From Planctomycetota bacterium (GTDB taxonomy: Bacteria; Planctomycetota; Phycisphaerae; Phycisphaerales; Phycisphaeraceae), in NCBI GenBank assembly GCA_024276075.1, contig JAJRXX010000052.1, forward strand, positions 32,100-96,099: a stretch of DNA of 64,000 nt. The letters are read 5' to 3'. The translations under genes and the position numbers were made by a program. Shown one piece after another: positions 37,720 through 47,319 of the stretch (its first letter is position 1; every line of letters starts with the position of its first letter). The notes beneath the pieces are model-generated. The model was not told where the DNA came from and searched no databases. It worked only from the letters and a program-made list of their open reading frames with translations.

Positions 37720-37981
37720 TAGTGCGACGACCCGGTTGAGGCTTCGCGGTGATCGCCTCAAGCCCGTTGTCACGGTAGGCATACGCCCACTTTTGCACGA
37801 ACACACGAGCCCGATCAAGCCGTTGCGCGATCCAGTAGGAACTCTTATCCGCCAACGCCCACCGCACCGCTCGGTAACGATCACGTTGCGAGGCATTGCG
37901 TTCGCGGCGTATCCGCCGCGTCAATTCGTTGAGGTCTTGAGGTGTCGTAAACAGATCTGCATCGCTTAGCCTCCTTGCCAA
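37703..37981 (-). pseudogene. IS630-type transposase fragment (helix-turn-helix part)
   Basis: 92 residues resembling the N-terminal HTH region of IS630-family transposases: RRIRRERNASQRDRYRAVRWAL, in part, then ALADKSSYWIAQRLDRARVFVQKW and GLEAITAKPQPGRR. It stops where repeat B7 begins (last codons TNTNQD are repeat sequence), and no DDE domain follows. A truncated remnant unrelated in detail to the IS630 copy at 43951. Confidence 0.7.
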
Positions 37982-38529
37982 AAGTTCAATCCGCCCAACT
38001 ATCCTTAGTCAGGCTGCCGACACATCCTACCAAATCGACCGCGAATTAATCGGGATGCGTATTATTGGCGTCCTCCCCTTGAACGAGCGAGAAAGACTAG
38101 AGCTAGCTCTGTAAGCGATTAAATTGCTAAATGCCAATTCTGTAAATGCATGTTGTGATTACTGTTGCATTAACATGGATTTAGGCGTGTACACGGCATC
38201 AAGCAACCAAGAGTTAATTCCGATCATTGATAAGACCGTCTCTTTTTTCGTGATCTGATTATCGGCATTGTCAATCTTGGTGATCTGTGACTCTACAACT
38301 GAAATGCCTGTTTGATTGAAGTGGCCTATCGATAACACTCTGGCAATCAATCGGCTTGAAAGTGGATGGGCGGTGGAAGGATCGTCAAATCAAAAAACCG
38401 TTTACGGCACTACGCAGGTGGCCACTCGAAGAGACCTTTGGCCAACAAGAGTGTCCTGATCTAGTTCAGCTTATCGCGACCGAATTTCTTGTAACTGCGT
38501 CACGCCATAGGGGTGAGGAATAACAGCAG
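37982..38529. other. Intergenic region upstream of the sensory operon
   Basis: About 550 bp, AT-richer than its left neighbours. I see no supported gene; a minus-strand frame at 38159-38350 lacks a ribosome binding site and any family signature. GAGGAA just before 38530 is the ribosome site of the kinase gene. Confidence 0.5.
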
Positions 38530-40551
38530 ATGCGAATTAGTCAGCAGACAGCACTGGTGGTTACTGCATGCTCCGTGGGCGGATTGGCGTTAGCGATAGT
38601 TTTAGGATCCGGGGTTCGTCATTTAGAAATACAGTCGAATCAGCTAGGGCCAAATTCCATCACGATGCGAGAGATAACGTATCTCAAGACTGCAGCTGAC
38701 CAATGGTTTGTAACGGTCGATCTGATTTTTAATGAAGGAAAAATCTATTTAGCTCAAGGAGTCCAATCGCAAGCAGTTGAACTACAGCATGTCCTGGATG
38801 ACTTGGAACGGTCTCCGTTGTTGAAGGAGGCAAACCGTGAGCAATTCATCTTGGCACGAGACCTGATAAAACGAGTCAGCCAGCGCGCAACCGAAGTAAC
38901 AACGCTTCGTGGTAGTGGCCTAGAAAGCCAACTAAATCAGATCGTTGCCAGCGCGAATCAAGATACCAAAGCGCTAATCCAAACGCTTGACACGCTGTCG
39001 CTTCATGCGGACAGGCGATCAGAAGATGCGATCGAAGCATTGAAATCTAAACGGCTGCGACTGATTCAGGTCGGAACGCTGCTGGGGTTCATGTATATCG
39101 CCGCGATTGTGTCTGTCTGGCGGTGGGTGTCGGTCAATATAGTCCGCCCTTTGGAAAGGCTAACAATCGCCACTCAACAAGCGGGAGACACGATTGAATC
39201 ATTTAATATCAAGGAATCCGGCCCGTACGAGATCAGGCAACTCACCAGGGACATCCGTGATCAGATAGCAGCCCTTCAAGCAGCAAGATGGATGGCCGAG
39301 GATTCCAGCCGCAAAAGCCGAGAAATGGCCGACCGCGCCAACGCCGTCACAGCAACGGCAGCAGAAGGGATTTTTACGCTCGATGAGAAAGGGAAAATCC
39401 TTTCTTTCAACAAGGCGGCGCAAAACATCTTTCAGTATGAAATACATCGGATTATTGGCCGCCATGTTTCTACGATCGTGCCGTCGTATTTTGGAGATTG
39501 CGATAGCACCAATGTAAACGATTGCTCATTGCTGGTCCCAGACCAAGTCACTTGCAGCGGATTGGAGCTCAAAGCCAAACACAATGACGGGACAAAATTC
39601 CCAATCGAATTGTCGGTCAGCGTGATGGATCGTGGCGTGTTTACCGTGATTGTCAGAGACATCACCCGACGCAAAGAAAACGAAGAAAAAGTCAAAAAAT
39701 TAAACAATCAACTCGTCGAAGCCAGTCGCCACGCGGGCATGGCGGAAATCGCCAGTGGCGTCCTGCACAATATCGGGAATGTGCTCACAATTGTGAATGT
39801 GTCTGCGACGGACGCGTTAAATAAAACGCGCGCCTGCAGGGTATCGGGATTGAGCAAAACAGCGGACCTAATCAATGAGCACAGCGGCGATTTGGCTGCG
39901 TTTTTTGGCTCCGATCCCAGAGGGCAACAGATGCCGACCTATCTAACCAAGCTCGCTACCGAGCTAGAGCAGAAACAATCTCGGCTGGGCGATGACCTCG
40001 AATCACTCCTGAAGCATGTAGAACACGTCAAAGAGATCATTAACCTTCAGCAGGCATATGCCCGCGGAGGCAGCGCGGTGCAAACGATCTCTATCGAAGA
40101 GCTTGTCGAAGACGCGGTCGGCATGAACGCAGACAGACTCGAAAAATACAGCGTCGAAGTGGTTCGAGAATACAGCCACTCGACAGACATCACGATCGAT
40201 AAGCACAAAGCGTTGCAGATACTGGTGAATCTAATCCGAAACGCAACCGACGCGATGGCTGACAACAATGGACGTGATCGCCGATTAACGATCGCCATCG
40301 AACGCGTTGCAAAAGACGCCCTGGAGATCGCGGTGGGCGATACCGGTACAGGCATATCGTCGGAACACATAAACCGAATCTTTCAGCATGGATTCACGAC
40401 AAAGAAAGACGGACACGGGTTTGGGCTTCACGGCAGCGCCAACGCTGTCAAGGAAATGGGCGGAAAGTTGGCGGTCGAAAGTGATGGGCGCGGGCTAGGT
40501 GCGACATTCCGCCTATCTCTTCCCCTCAAACCACGGGAGATATTGTCATGA
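38530..40551 (+). CDS. Membrane sensor histidine kinase with HAMP and PAS domains, HNxxN-type H-box
   Basis: 673 residues. Helix one (about 8-27) and helix two (about 178-200) enclose a periplasmic helical sensor domain; then HAMP (NIVRPLERLTIATQQAGD), PAS (AEGIFTLDEKGKILSFNKAA, about 278-385), and a kinase core. The H-box is MAEIASGVLHNIGNVL (His about 414), a variant in which HNIGN replaces HELxxP. N-box NLIRNATDAM (about 568), G boxes DTGTGIS and HGFGLHGSANAVKEMGG. GAGGAA upstream of the ATG. ATGA overlap with the next kinase gene, so the two are made together. Confidence 0.9.
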   Translation: MRISQQTALVVTACSVGGLALAIVLGSGVRHLEIQSNQLGPNSITMREITYLKTAADQWFVTVDLIFNEGKIYLAQGVQSQAVELQHVLDDLERSPLLKEANREQFILARDLIKRVSQRATEVTTLRGSGLESQLNQIVASANQDTKALIQTLDTLSLHADRRSEDAIEALKSKRLRLIQVGTLLGFMYIAAIVSVWRWVSVNIVRPLERLTIATQQAGDTIESFNIKESGPYEIRQLTRDIRDQIAALQAARWMAEDSSRKSREMADRANAVTATAAEGIFTLDEKGKILSFNKAAQNIFQYEIHRIIGRHVSTIVPSYFGDCDSTNVNDCSLLVPDQVTCSGLELKAKHNDGTKFPIELSVSVMDRGVFTVIVRDITRRKENEEKVKKLNNQLVEASRHAGMAEIASGVLHNIGNVLTIVNVSATDALNKTRACRVSGLSKTADLINEHSGDLAAFFGSDPRGQQMPTYLTKLATELEQKQSRLGDDLESLLKHVEHVKEIINLQQAYARGGSAVQTISIEELVEDAVGMNADRLEKYSVEVVREYSHSTDITIDKHKALQILVNLIRNATDAMADNNGRDRRLTIAIERVAKDALEIAVGDTGTGISSEHINRIFQHGFTTKKDGHGFGLHGSANAVKEMGGKLAVESDGRGLGATFRLSLPLKPREILS

Positions 40552-41993
40552 ATGAAAACACAAACAGCATAAACAGACGCGTTCTTTTGATAGACGATGA
40601 AGACGTCTTGCATGAAGCCTATCGAAAAATCCTCGTGAGCGACAGTGCCAGTAACGGCGAACTGGACGACCTTGAGGCCGTGATGTTCGGCGAAAAGCAG
40701 AGCGCCTCTAAAACGGTTGACTTCGAAATCGCCTCGGCTTCTCAGGGTGAAGCAGGCCTGGAACTAGTCAAAAAAGCACTTCAAGACGGCCGCCCCTACG
40801 CGATGGCATTTGTAGATATGCGCATGCCACCGGGTTGGGACGGGCTTGAGACGATCTCACGAATTTGGGAACTCGACTCCAATATCCAGGTCGTCATATG
40901 CAGCGCCTACTCAGATTATGCGTGGGAAGACGTGGCCGCGAAGCTCGGGCACAGCGATCAGCTTTTAATCCTTAAAAAACCGTTTGACAACATCGAGGTC
41001 CACCAGATGGCTTGCGCACTGACTGAAAAGTGGAATCTCGCCCAAACCGCTCGCATGAAGATGGGTGTGCTCGAGCAGGCTATCCAAGATCGTACTTCTG
41101 ATCTTGAATCACAGAAAAAAAAGCTTCAGCTTACCCTCGACAAGCTCCAGCAGACGCAAGCTCAGCTTCTGCAATCAGACAAGATGGCATCGATCGGCCA
41201 GCTCGCTGCCGGCGTGGCGCACGAGATCAATAACCCAATCGGGTTTATATCCAGCAACCTCAACTCATTGAATGAATACCTGCAAGACATCAAGCGAGTT
41301 ATGGCTGCATATGACCAGTTGCTAAAAAACAACGATTCGCCAATCCCCCCAGAGACAATCGATCACGCGAAACAGGTTCGAAAAAATGTGGACCTTGACT
41401 ATCTGTTGTCCGACCTGGACGACCTCGTCAAGGAATCTGTTGAAGGGACTGAGCGTGTCCGAAAGATCGTCGCCGACCTGCGCGACTTCTCCCACGTGGA
41501 CAACGACGACACGACAATCGAAGACATCAATGCGCTGATCGATAAAACAATCAGCGTGGCATCTAACGAACTCAAGTACAAAGCAGAGGTCCGCCGCGAA
41601 TACGGGAAGATCTCCGAAATCCCCTGCTACGGCGGGAAGCTGGGCCAGGTCTTCCTCAATCTATTGGTTAATGCCGCCCAAGCAATCGAGGGGAATGGAA
41701 CCATTTCAATCCGGACGGGCCAAGAAGATCAGCACGTCTGGATTCTGATCGAAGACACCGGGTGCGGCATACCACAAGAAAATATCAAGAAGATATTTGA
41801 CCCCTTCTTTACAACCAAAGATGTCGGGAAAGGAACCGGCCTAGGCCTGAATCTGGCATACAACATCATTCAAGATCACGGCGGCCGAATCACGGTCGAT
41901 AGCACAGTCGGCCAAGGCACCACATTCCGGATTGTGCTACCAATTGCGGGACCGCCCAGCGAGAAAGCGACCAAAAACGACCTTGCCGCCTAG
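40548..41993 (+). CDS. Response regulator-histidine kinase hybrid (REC-HK), soluble
   Basis: 481 residues without membrane segments. N-terminal receiver [15 protein letters not shown] with phospho-acceptor Asp in [12 protein letters not shown] (about 90) and Lys in LILKKPF; an insert of about 25 residues lies after helix one. A coiled coil (about 175-215) links to the kinase: H-box [14 protein letters not shown] (His about 225), N-box [13 protein letters not shown] boxes EDTGCGIP and [20 protein letters not shown]. The receiver probably accepts phosphate from the preceding membrane kinase (inference). Confidence 0.9.
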   Translation: MNENTNSINRRVLLIDDEDVLHEAYRKILVSDSASNGELDDLEAVMFGEKQSASKTVDFEIASASQGEAGLELVKKALQDGRPYAMAFVDMRMPPGWDGLETISRIWELDSNIQVVICSAYSDYAWEDVAAKLGHSDQLLILKKPFDNIEVHQMACALTEKWNLAQTARMKMGVLEQAIQDRTSDLESQKKKLQLTLDKLQQTQAQLLQSDKMASIGQLAAGVAHEINNPIGFISSNLNSLNEYLQDIKRVMAAYDQLLKNNDSPIPPETIDHAKQVRKNVDLDYLLSDLDDLVKESVEGTERVRKIVADLRDFSHVDNDDTTIEDINALIDKTISVASNELKYKAEVRREYGKISEIPCYGGKLGQVFLNLLVNAAQAIEGNGTISIRTGQEDQHVWILIEDTGCGIPQENIKKIFDPFFTTKDVGKGTGLGLNLAYNIIQDHGGRITVDSTVGQGTTFRIVLPIAGPPSEKATKNDLAA

Positions 41994-42156
41994 TCTCCAA
42001 AACAGGAACCGAAGCCGAGACAAACATGCAGCGAATAATCACCGAAACAAAGCTATGGAACCGGATGCGTGGCAGGGAATCTAATTCCCATTTCTCCATC
42101 TGGTCTCGAATGGGTTTGTGTTCGCCATCGGCCAACGGGGTGGAGGAGGATCTGTT

Positions 42157-43953
42157 GTGAAGCCCGCTGTTCTTGTGATTGATGATGAACAAGCGATCCT
42201 GCGATCGATCAGGCGGTTGCTACACCGTGACAATTATCAGATCCATTTAGCCAGCAATGGAGATGAAGCCATTAAGATACTCGTCGAGACTGACATCGCG
42301 GTCATCATCTGCGACCAGCGGATGCCCGGCATGAGCGGCGCCGAGGTTCTTACGCAGGCCTGTAAGATTCGACCCGATGCCTACCGGATCACCCTAACCG
42401 GTTTTACCGACCTCGAAGCAGCACAAAGATCAATCAACGAAGGCCAGATACACCAGTTCCTCACGAAGCCATGGCAAGACGACCACTTGCGCCTTTTGGT
42501 CGCAGAGGGAGTTCGGGCACACCAGCTAATCCAAGAAAATCGTCGCCTAGAGCAGCTAACCCGCCAACAAAACGTCGAACTACAAACGTGGAACAAAAAT
42601 CTCGAAGAACAAGTCCAACAACGCACCAAGATGCTGGTGTATCAAAACAAAAAACTCCTGGGACTACAGGAGCAACTGGAACACTCGTTGCGCGACACGG
42701 TCGGCGTGATGGCCAGCATGCTGGAGATGTTTAGCCCGGCACTCGGAATCCACTGCAAACGAGTCGCTGAACTCGCTGGGCAAATCGGCACTTGGATCGA
42801 AGTCGACCAAGACAACCTTCGCGACATTGAATTGGCAGCACACCTGCACGATATCGGGAAAATTGCGACGCTAGCAGCTCGAAACCGCTCGCCGGGGCGA
42901 TCACGAGGGCATAAGCACACGACCTCTGCTGCATATCCGGAAGCCGGCCACACCATACTTGCCCGCGTCGTCGGCTTTGAGAACATCGCTCAAGGCATAC
43001 GATATCAAAAAGTACCATTCGACGGCGATGGGTCTGCTGCCGGCATGAAGGGAGACATGATCCCACTTGTTTCTAGGATCATTGCGGTTGCCAGCGCTTA
43101 CGACGACGCGGTTTTCTCGTCCACCAATCCCACCGATCCCAACAGAGCCAATGGTCGCCGCACGCTGCTAGCGGGCAAGGGTAAAACGTTTGATCCCAAA
43201 CTGGTCCAGATTGTGCTGGATCACCTCAGGCCCGAAGACGACACAAACCTTGCAGACACCGAAGTGGAATTATCACCCAGACAACTCCGGACAGGAATGG
43301 TCTTGTCGCGTGACCTGACGAATATCGATGGCGTGCTGCTCCTGAAGTCAGGCATCGAGATAACACCTGATCTTATCAACCGAGTTCGCGTTCTATGTAG
43401 CGGAGACCTACTACTCAGCGCAATCTATGTGAAATGCACGTCTATGCCCGCTGAGAATAAAACAGGAAAAGCAAACGAAGCTCCTGCCCCCAACATAAAA
43501 GAACCGAATTCCACTGACGAGAATGGAAACGATTCACCGCCAAGCAAGCTACTAGATCGAAAGAAGAAAGTTCTTCTTGTAGATGATGTTCAGTTGGTGT
43601 GTAATTCAATTCGCCGACAGCTATTCCGCTGCAACTTCGATATCCAGTCGGCCAATGATGGCCAAACAGCTCTGGAAATCGTTAAGAGCGAAGATATCGA
43701 CTTGGTAATCACCGATCTTGCGATGGTGAAAATGAGCGGGGAATCACTTGTAAATAATCTGCAGCGTATCGCCCCCCATATCCCTTGTATCGTTCTGACC
43801 GGGGAGGCGACGAAAGACCGGGTTATCAAGCTATCTCAAGCCCCTAACGTCCGAGCAATCTTGACCAAGCCATGGGAGTCGCAGCAACTTCTGGACGCGA
43901 TCAACAACGCCTTTGAACAAGGGTCGCCAAACAAGCCTGAGGAGGCGGCTTAG
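42157..43953 (+). CDS. REC-HD-REC response regulator with degenerate HD-GYP domain
   Basis: 598 residues: receiver one (VLVIDDEQAILRSIRRLL, Asp in CDQRMPGMSG, about 53), coiled coil, HD domain (HCKRVAEL and LAAHLHDIGKIA, about 231), then a second receiver (VLLVDDVQLVCNSIRR, Asp in ITDLAMVKMSG, about 519). HD-GYP proteins hydrolyse c-di-GMP, but the GYP triad is not conserved here (RYQKVPFDGDGSAA), so activity is doubtful. GTG 42157 follows GGAGGAGGA and is preferred over an upstream GTG at 42118. The TAG stop is the terminus of the following IS630 element. Confidence 0.88.
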   Translation: MKPAVLVIDDEQAILRSIRRLLHRDNYQIHLASNGDEAIKILVETDIAVIICDQRMPGMSGAEVLTQACKIRPDAYRITLTGFTDLEAAQRSINEGQIHQFLTKPWQDDHLRLLVAEGVRAHQLIQENRRLEQLTRQQNVELQTWNKNLEEQVQQRTKMLVYQNKKLLGLQEQLEHSLRDTVGVMASMLEMFSPALGIHCKRVAELAGQIGTWIEVDQDNLRDIELAAHLHDIGKIATLAARNRSPGRSRGHKHTTSAAYPEAGHTILARVVGFENIAQGIRYQKVPFDGDGSAAGMKGDMIPLVSRIIAVASAYDDAVFSSTNPTDPNRANGRRTLLAGKGKTFDPKLVQIVLDHLRPEDDTNLADTEVELSPRQLRTGMVLSRDLTNIDGVLLLKSGIEITPDLINRVRVLCSGDLLLSAIYVKCTSMPAENKTGKANEAPAPNIKEPNSTDENGNDSPPSKLLDRKKKVLLVDDVQLVCNSIRRQLFRCNFDIQSANDGQTALEIVKSEDIDLVITDLAMVKMSGESLVNNLQRIAPHIPCIVLTGEATKDRVIKLSQAPNVRAILTKPWESQQLLDAINNAFEQGSPNKPEEAA

Positions 43954-44966
43954 AGCAGATTGCGTGAATAATTGCCCTACCCACAGGATTCAAAGTAGTG
44001 ACTGCATTCATCGATTTGAATATCTCGCAGGGCATCGGCGATTGCGGTGGTCAGTGTGTCAAACGTCTTGGCACCGATCCGGCGTAGCCACGCTTTGACC
44101 TTGCTCCATAATTTTTCGATCGGGTTAAAGTCCGGGCTATACGGCGGTAAATACCACAGGTCGGCGTCAGCGGCTTCGATCGCTTGACGTACGCTCAGGG
44201 CTTTGTGCGAGGACAGATTATCCATGACCACGATATCGCCGGGGCACAACACTGGCGTCAAGCACTGCTGGGTGTAGGCCAAGAACGTTTCGCTGTTCAT
44301 CGGCCCGTCGAACACGACCGTCGCGTCTTGAACCACGCCCTCCAAACGGATGACGCTAAGCATTGTCATCGTTTTCCAATGGCCGTGCGGGGTTCGATCG
44401 ACGCAACGCTGGCCGATTGGCGACCAGCCGTAGAGTCGCGCCATATTCGTTTTTGCCCCGGATTCATCGAGAAATACGAACCGCTCCGGCTGGGCAAACC
44501 GCTGGGCGATCGTGAAGTTACGCCGACGCTTAACCACGTCGGGGCGGTCTTGTTCCGCAGCAATCAGCGACTTCTTTTAAGCGATAACCCCAACCGTTTG
44601 AGTGCTCGACATACGGTGGACTCCACCACAGATACACGGAGTAGCGGCATCAATTACTTGGCGGTGATCCCCGGTTGCGCCGTCACCGTTTGACGCAGCA
44701 GTTGTTCGTCAGCCGTGGTGATTTTCACCGACCCCTTGGGGCCGGGCATGCCCGGCGGCAGTTGGCCGCGGTGGTCACGATGGATCCAATTACGCACCGT
44801 CGCGTGAACAACCGAAAAACGCTCCGCCACCGAGGTGATCGATTCACTCGACCCCGCCGAAGCCACCACCCGCTGCCGCAAGTCCATTGAATACGCCATG
44901 ATCTTGGCCTCATTGCCATAAATCATGTTTATCGGCCAATGACAATTATTTACGCCAGGTGGTCTG
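43951..44966 (-). mobile_element. IS630-family insertion sequence
   Basis: About 1 kb. Left terminus TAGAGCAGATTGCGTGAATA, right terminus (reversed) CAGACCACCTGGCGTAAATA; about 25 bp of inverted similarity continuing as ATTG. The left end carries TA and overlaps a stop codon; the right outer bases have decayed (GGTCTG instead of TGCTCTA). The termini match the short A repeats, making this copy the likely relative of their transposase source. Confidence 0.85.
43977..44926 (-). pseudogene. IS630-family transposase, interrupted
   Basis: The N-terminal part (44654-44926) has HTH signatures (MDLRQRVVASAGSSESITSV, ATVRNWIHRD). It is cut by TAA after AQPGITAK, where related proteins have Glu; the same frame continues LMPLLRVSVVESTVCRALKR, then a shift to another frame near an A-rich CTTAAAAGAAG leads to SLIAAEQDRPDVVKRRRNFT. 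The DDE part (43977-44537) is intact: FLDESGAK, VVMDNLSSHK and YSPDFNPIEKLW. The frameshift could be programmed as in some IS elements, but the nonsense codon argues for decay. Confidence 0.85.
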
Positions 44967-45367
44967 GCAAGCGCCGTACGGCGCGCCGAAACTAAGACGA
45001 ATGCGTATAAGGCTCTGGCTTAAGGTGGCTCTGGGAAACCCCGGCTCGCCATAAAAATTAGCGCAGGTGTTACTGAAAACATGGGTGTTATTGTCGATCT
45101 GGAAATTTTCAGATGTCCCTTGACATTTGAAAAAAGGTTCTAAAGCCATTCTATAGCAATACCCGAAAAGGAAATATATAAAGCTGACACTAACGGATGG
45201 ATTACAACGGTCTTCCAAACTAAGCCCTATCCCAAATCTGTTTTTCCAACGAAGGTGACAAAAGTGTGAACAACACGCGCCCAAGAGCGAACCACGGCAA
45301 AGCCAAGCCGATGCTCCACAAGCCATTTGTCGTATACAAAAATTAACGTCAGAGAAGGGAACACGTT
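44967..45367. other. AT-rich leader upstream of the porin gene
   Basis: About 400 bp from the IS end to the porin start. A short piece, GACGAATGCGTAT (44991-45003), resembles the palindromic end of repeat B. TTGACA occurs near 45120, but no well-spaced -10 hexamer follows. AGAAGGGA near 45351 can serve as the ribosome site of the porin gene. No gene seen. Confidence 0.45.
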
Positions 45368-46738
45368 TTGAATAATACAAAACAGATTCTAAACACGATG
45401 CGAGTGATACTAGCAATGTGCTGCGCATGTGTTGTGACACCCGTCTTTGCTGAGGAACCCGATCCTATGGGAAAAGTGGGTGAAATCACCAAGAAAATTT
45501 CTGAAGCCACGGATGGCCGTGTCAATATGAGTGGGTATTTAAATGGGCACTATATGGTCCACGATGGGACACCTCAATTCACCAATAGCTTTCTTGATAA
45601 ACCCCTTATTCAGATCCGGGAAGCCTCCCTGTTCACCGATATTCTGGTCACGCCTGATCTGATGTTCTCTTCAGAACTTGAACTGAGCTATGATCTCAGC
45701 ACCACTCGTAACGGCAACAGACCCAACCGATTTGAAGCCCTATTTAATTATTACTATTTAGAGTATGACATATCATCCGCTCTTGATTGGGACACGGATG
45801 AATATGGCAGCCTGAGTATACGCGCAGGAAGAATCTTGGTTCCTTTTTTATCCTATAACGAAAACAAGCCCAACTTTAAACAAAACCTCATGACCCAGCC
45901 CTTTACCGCGTGGCAGTTGGCTCCCGTTAATAATGTTGCAGCAAGTTTTGATCAATTTGGATGGACCGACGTGGGAGGAACGATCAATTGGAACCGTGTT
46001 ATGGGGGAAGAGGGCCTGTTGGATGTTAAGTTCAGCATCATCAACGGGCTCTCGTCAAATCAACGTGTTTTAGACAACAACGGCAGTCAATTGATCACAG
46101 GGCCGACGGTCCGACCTCGTGATGGATTGGCAAATGCCAAATCAGATTGGGATGATTTAGAGGATGGCAACGACTCCCTGGCCACAGTCTTGAAGGTGTC
46201 TTACACTCCTTTTAAGTGGCCCGTCGACGTAGGGGTTTCTTGGTACAACGGCAAATGGGACCCCGATAACGACCAGAACCTGAGCATGTGGGGAGTTCAC
46301 TTCAATTATCTCGAAAAAGATTGGACGTTTAAGTTTGAGTATGTGAAGGCAGATGTCGAGCAGACCGCCGGAATTGATCCTTTTGCCGGGTCTGGACCCG
46401 CTTCCATTAACACGTCATCGGGTGATTACAACATGTTCGCCTGGTATGTCGAAGGGTCTTTTATTCCTTTTCGCTACGGGCCTGATGAAATCTATTATGT
46501 CCGCTTGATTGCTCGTTGGGATGAAGTGGATACCAATGACAAAGCTGTATTTACCCCATTTGACAGGTCTCGTCTTACGCTGGGATCGGAATGGGAGTTT
46601 TTAAAGAATGTGCGCCTGCGCTACGAATGGCAGTGGAATATGATTCATAATTTTGAAAACGCACCGGCCCAGTTCCGGGCGGCGGGAGGGAAAGAGAACA
46701 TTTATATGCATATGATTTCCTTTATTGCATTTTTCTAA
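45368..46738 (+). CDS. Outer membrane porin-like beta-barrel protein
   Basis: 456 residues with a signal peptide (MRVILAMCCACVVTPVFAEE) and alternating strand patterns typical of a 16-18 strand barrel, such as VNMSGYLNGHYMV and LRYEWQWNMIHNF; the chain ends in aromatic FF. It resembles the carbohydrate/phosphate-selective porin group in layout only; no substrate can be named. TTG 45368 has AGAAGGGA upstream; ATG 45398 right before the signal core is an alternative. Base composition is AT-richer than the flanking core genes, and the gene follows an IS element. Confidence 0.7.
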   Translation: MNNTKQILNTMRVILAMCCACVVTPVFAEEPDPMGKVGEITKKISEATDGRVNMSGYLNGHYMVHDGTPQFTNSFLDKPLIQIREASLFTDILVTPDLMFSSELELSYDLSTTRNGNRPNRFEALFNYYYLEYDISSALDWDTDEYGSLSIRAGRILVPFLSYNENKPNFKQNLMTQPFTAWQLAPVNNVAASFDQFGWTDVGGTINWNRVMGEEGLLDVKFSIINGLSSNQRVLDNNGSQLITGPTVRPRDGLANAKSDWDDLEDGNDSLATVLKVSYTPFKWPVDVGVSWYNGKWDPDNDQNLSMWGVHFNYLEKDWTFKFEYVKADVEQTAGIDPFAGSGPASINTSSGDYNMFAWYVEGSFIPFRYGPDEIYYVRLIARWDEVDTNDKAVFTPFDRSRLTLGSEWEFLKNVRLRYEWQWNMIHNFENAPAQFRAAGGKENIYMHMISFIAFF

Positions 46739-46763
46739 AACCAATTTACAAGAAACCGCAAAC

Positions 46764-47132
46764 ATGAAAAAACATCGAAATACTTTGGCATTATTCATTG
46801 CTGCGGGGATGTTTTTTACAGCCTCCTGTTCAGCCCTCGCGACCGATATCTATCTTGTTTATTCGGGAAAAGATAAAGGCGTAAGCAAAGAATTAAAGAA
46901 GGCTCTCCCAAGTGACCTGAAGGTGAAGTCATATAACGTCGATTTATTGGCTATGGCGGATTATTCCGGGAAACAAAAAGCCATTGCCAAGCTCTCACGG
47001 GCGAAGCTTGTTGTATTGATTAAAGAAAAGCCTAAGGAGGTTCTAGGAGAAGCCAAATTCCCTGCGGTGATCGAGGTTGACGGCAGCAAAGGTGACGTAG
47101 ACGCGATCGTGGCAAAACTCAAAGAAAGCTAG
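46764..47132 (+). CDS. Small exported protein of unknown function
   Basis: 122 residues with a signal peptide (TLALFIAAGMFFTASCSALA) and a Lys-rich alpha/beta domain (TDIYLVYSGKDKGVSKELKK, KLSRAKLVVLIKEKPKEVLG, FPAVIEVDGSKGDVDAIV). The repeated hydrophobic beta then Lys-rich helix pattern suggests a small Rossmann-like or periplasmic binding fold. I recognise no family. The in-frame start at 46725 lies inside the porin gene; ATG 46764 directly precedes the signal. Its place between porin and chemoreceptor suggests a role in periplasmic sensing (inference). Confidence 0.7.
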   Translation: MKKHRNTLALFIAAGMFFTASCSALATDIYLVYSGKDKGVSKELKKALPSDLKVKSYNVDLLAMADYSGKQKAIAKLSRAKLVVLIKEKPKEVLGEAKFPAVIEVDGSKGDVDAIVAKLKES

Positions 47133-47319
47133 GCCGTGTCCCGTCAGTCTATGCCCGGATCGTTAGCCAGGTTATCCAGCTTGCTGCCTGGAGGTTATTG
47201 GCTGTTGTTTCAAGCCTCGTGAGGCTGGAGAAAAATGAGCTTCAACGGAGGAGGCGCCAAGCTTTCATTTAGACGCCCCGGGGTTTTGGGGACACGAACT
47301 AATCATTATCCAATTCGAT
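47133..47319 (+). promoter_or_regulatory. Structured leader before the chemoreceptor gene
   Basis: 187 bp with several dyads: AGCCTCGTGAGGCT (6-bp stem), AGCCA...TGGCT enclosing CAGG...CCTG (about 47168-47206) and CCCCGGGG. A transcript leader or intergenic hairpin is possible; no known riboswitch core is matched. Confidence 0.35.

Noticed and set aside
37558..37896. Minus-strand frame of 112 codons
   Set aside because: It runs through repeats C3, D2 and B7 and only overlaps the IS630 fragment in another frame.
38159..38350. 63-codon minus-strand frame upstream of the kinase operon
   Set aside because: No ribosome site, no recognisable domain, and no neighbouring gene supports it.
43977..44926. 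Programmed frameshift transposase
   Set aside because: An A-rich slip site is present, but a nonsense codon precedes it in the upstream frame, so a functional fusion product is unlikely.
44991..45003. GACGAATGCGTAT as a further B repeat copy
   Set aside because: Only one short end is recognisable; the rest of the 104 bp is missing, so it is at most a decayed remnant.
47133..47319. c-di-GMP (GEMM) riboswitch before the chemoreceptor
   Set aside because: The conserved GGACGCAAAGCC-like core is absent.
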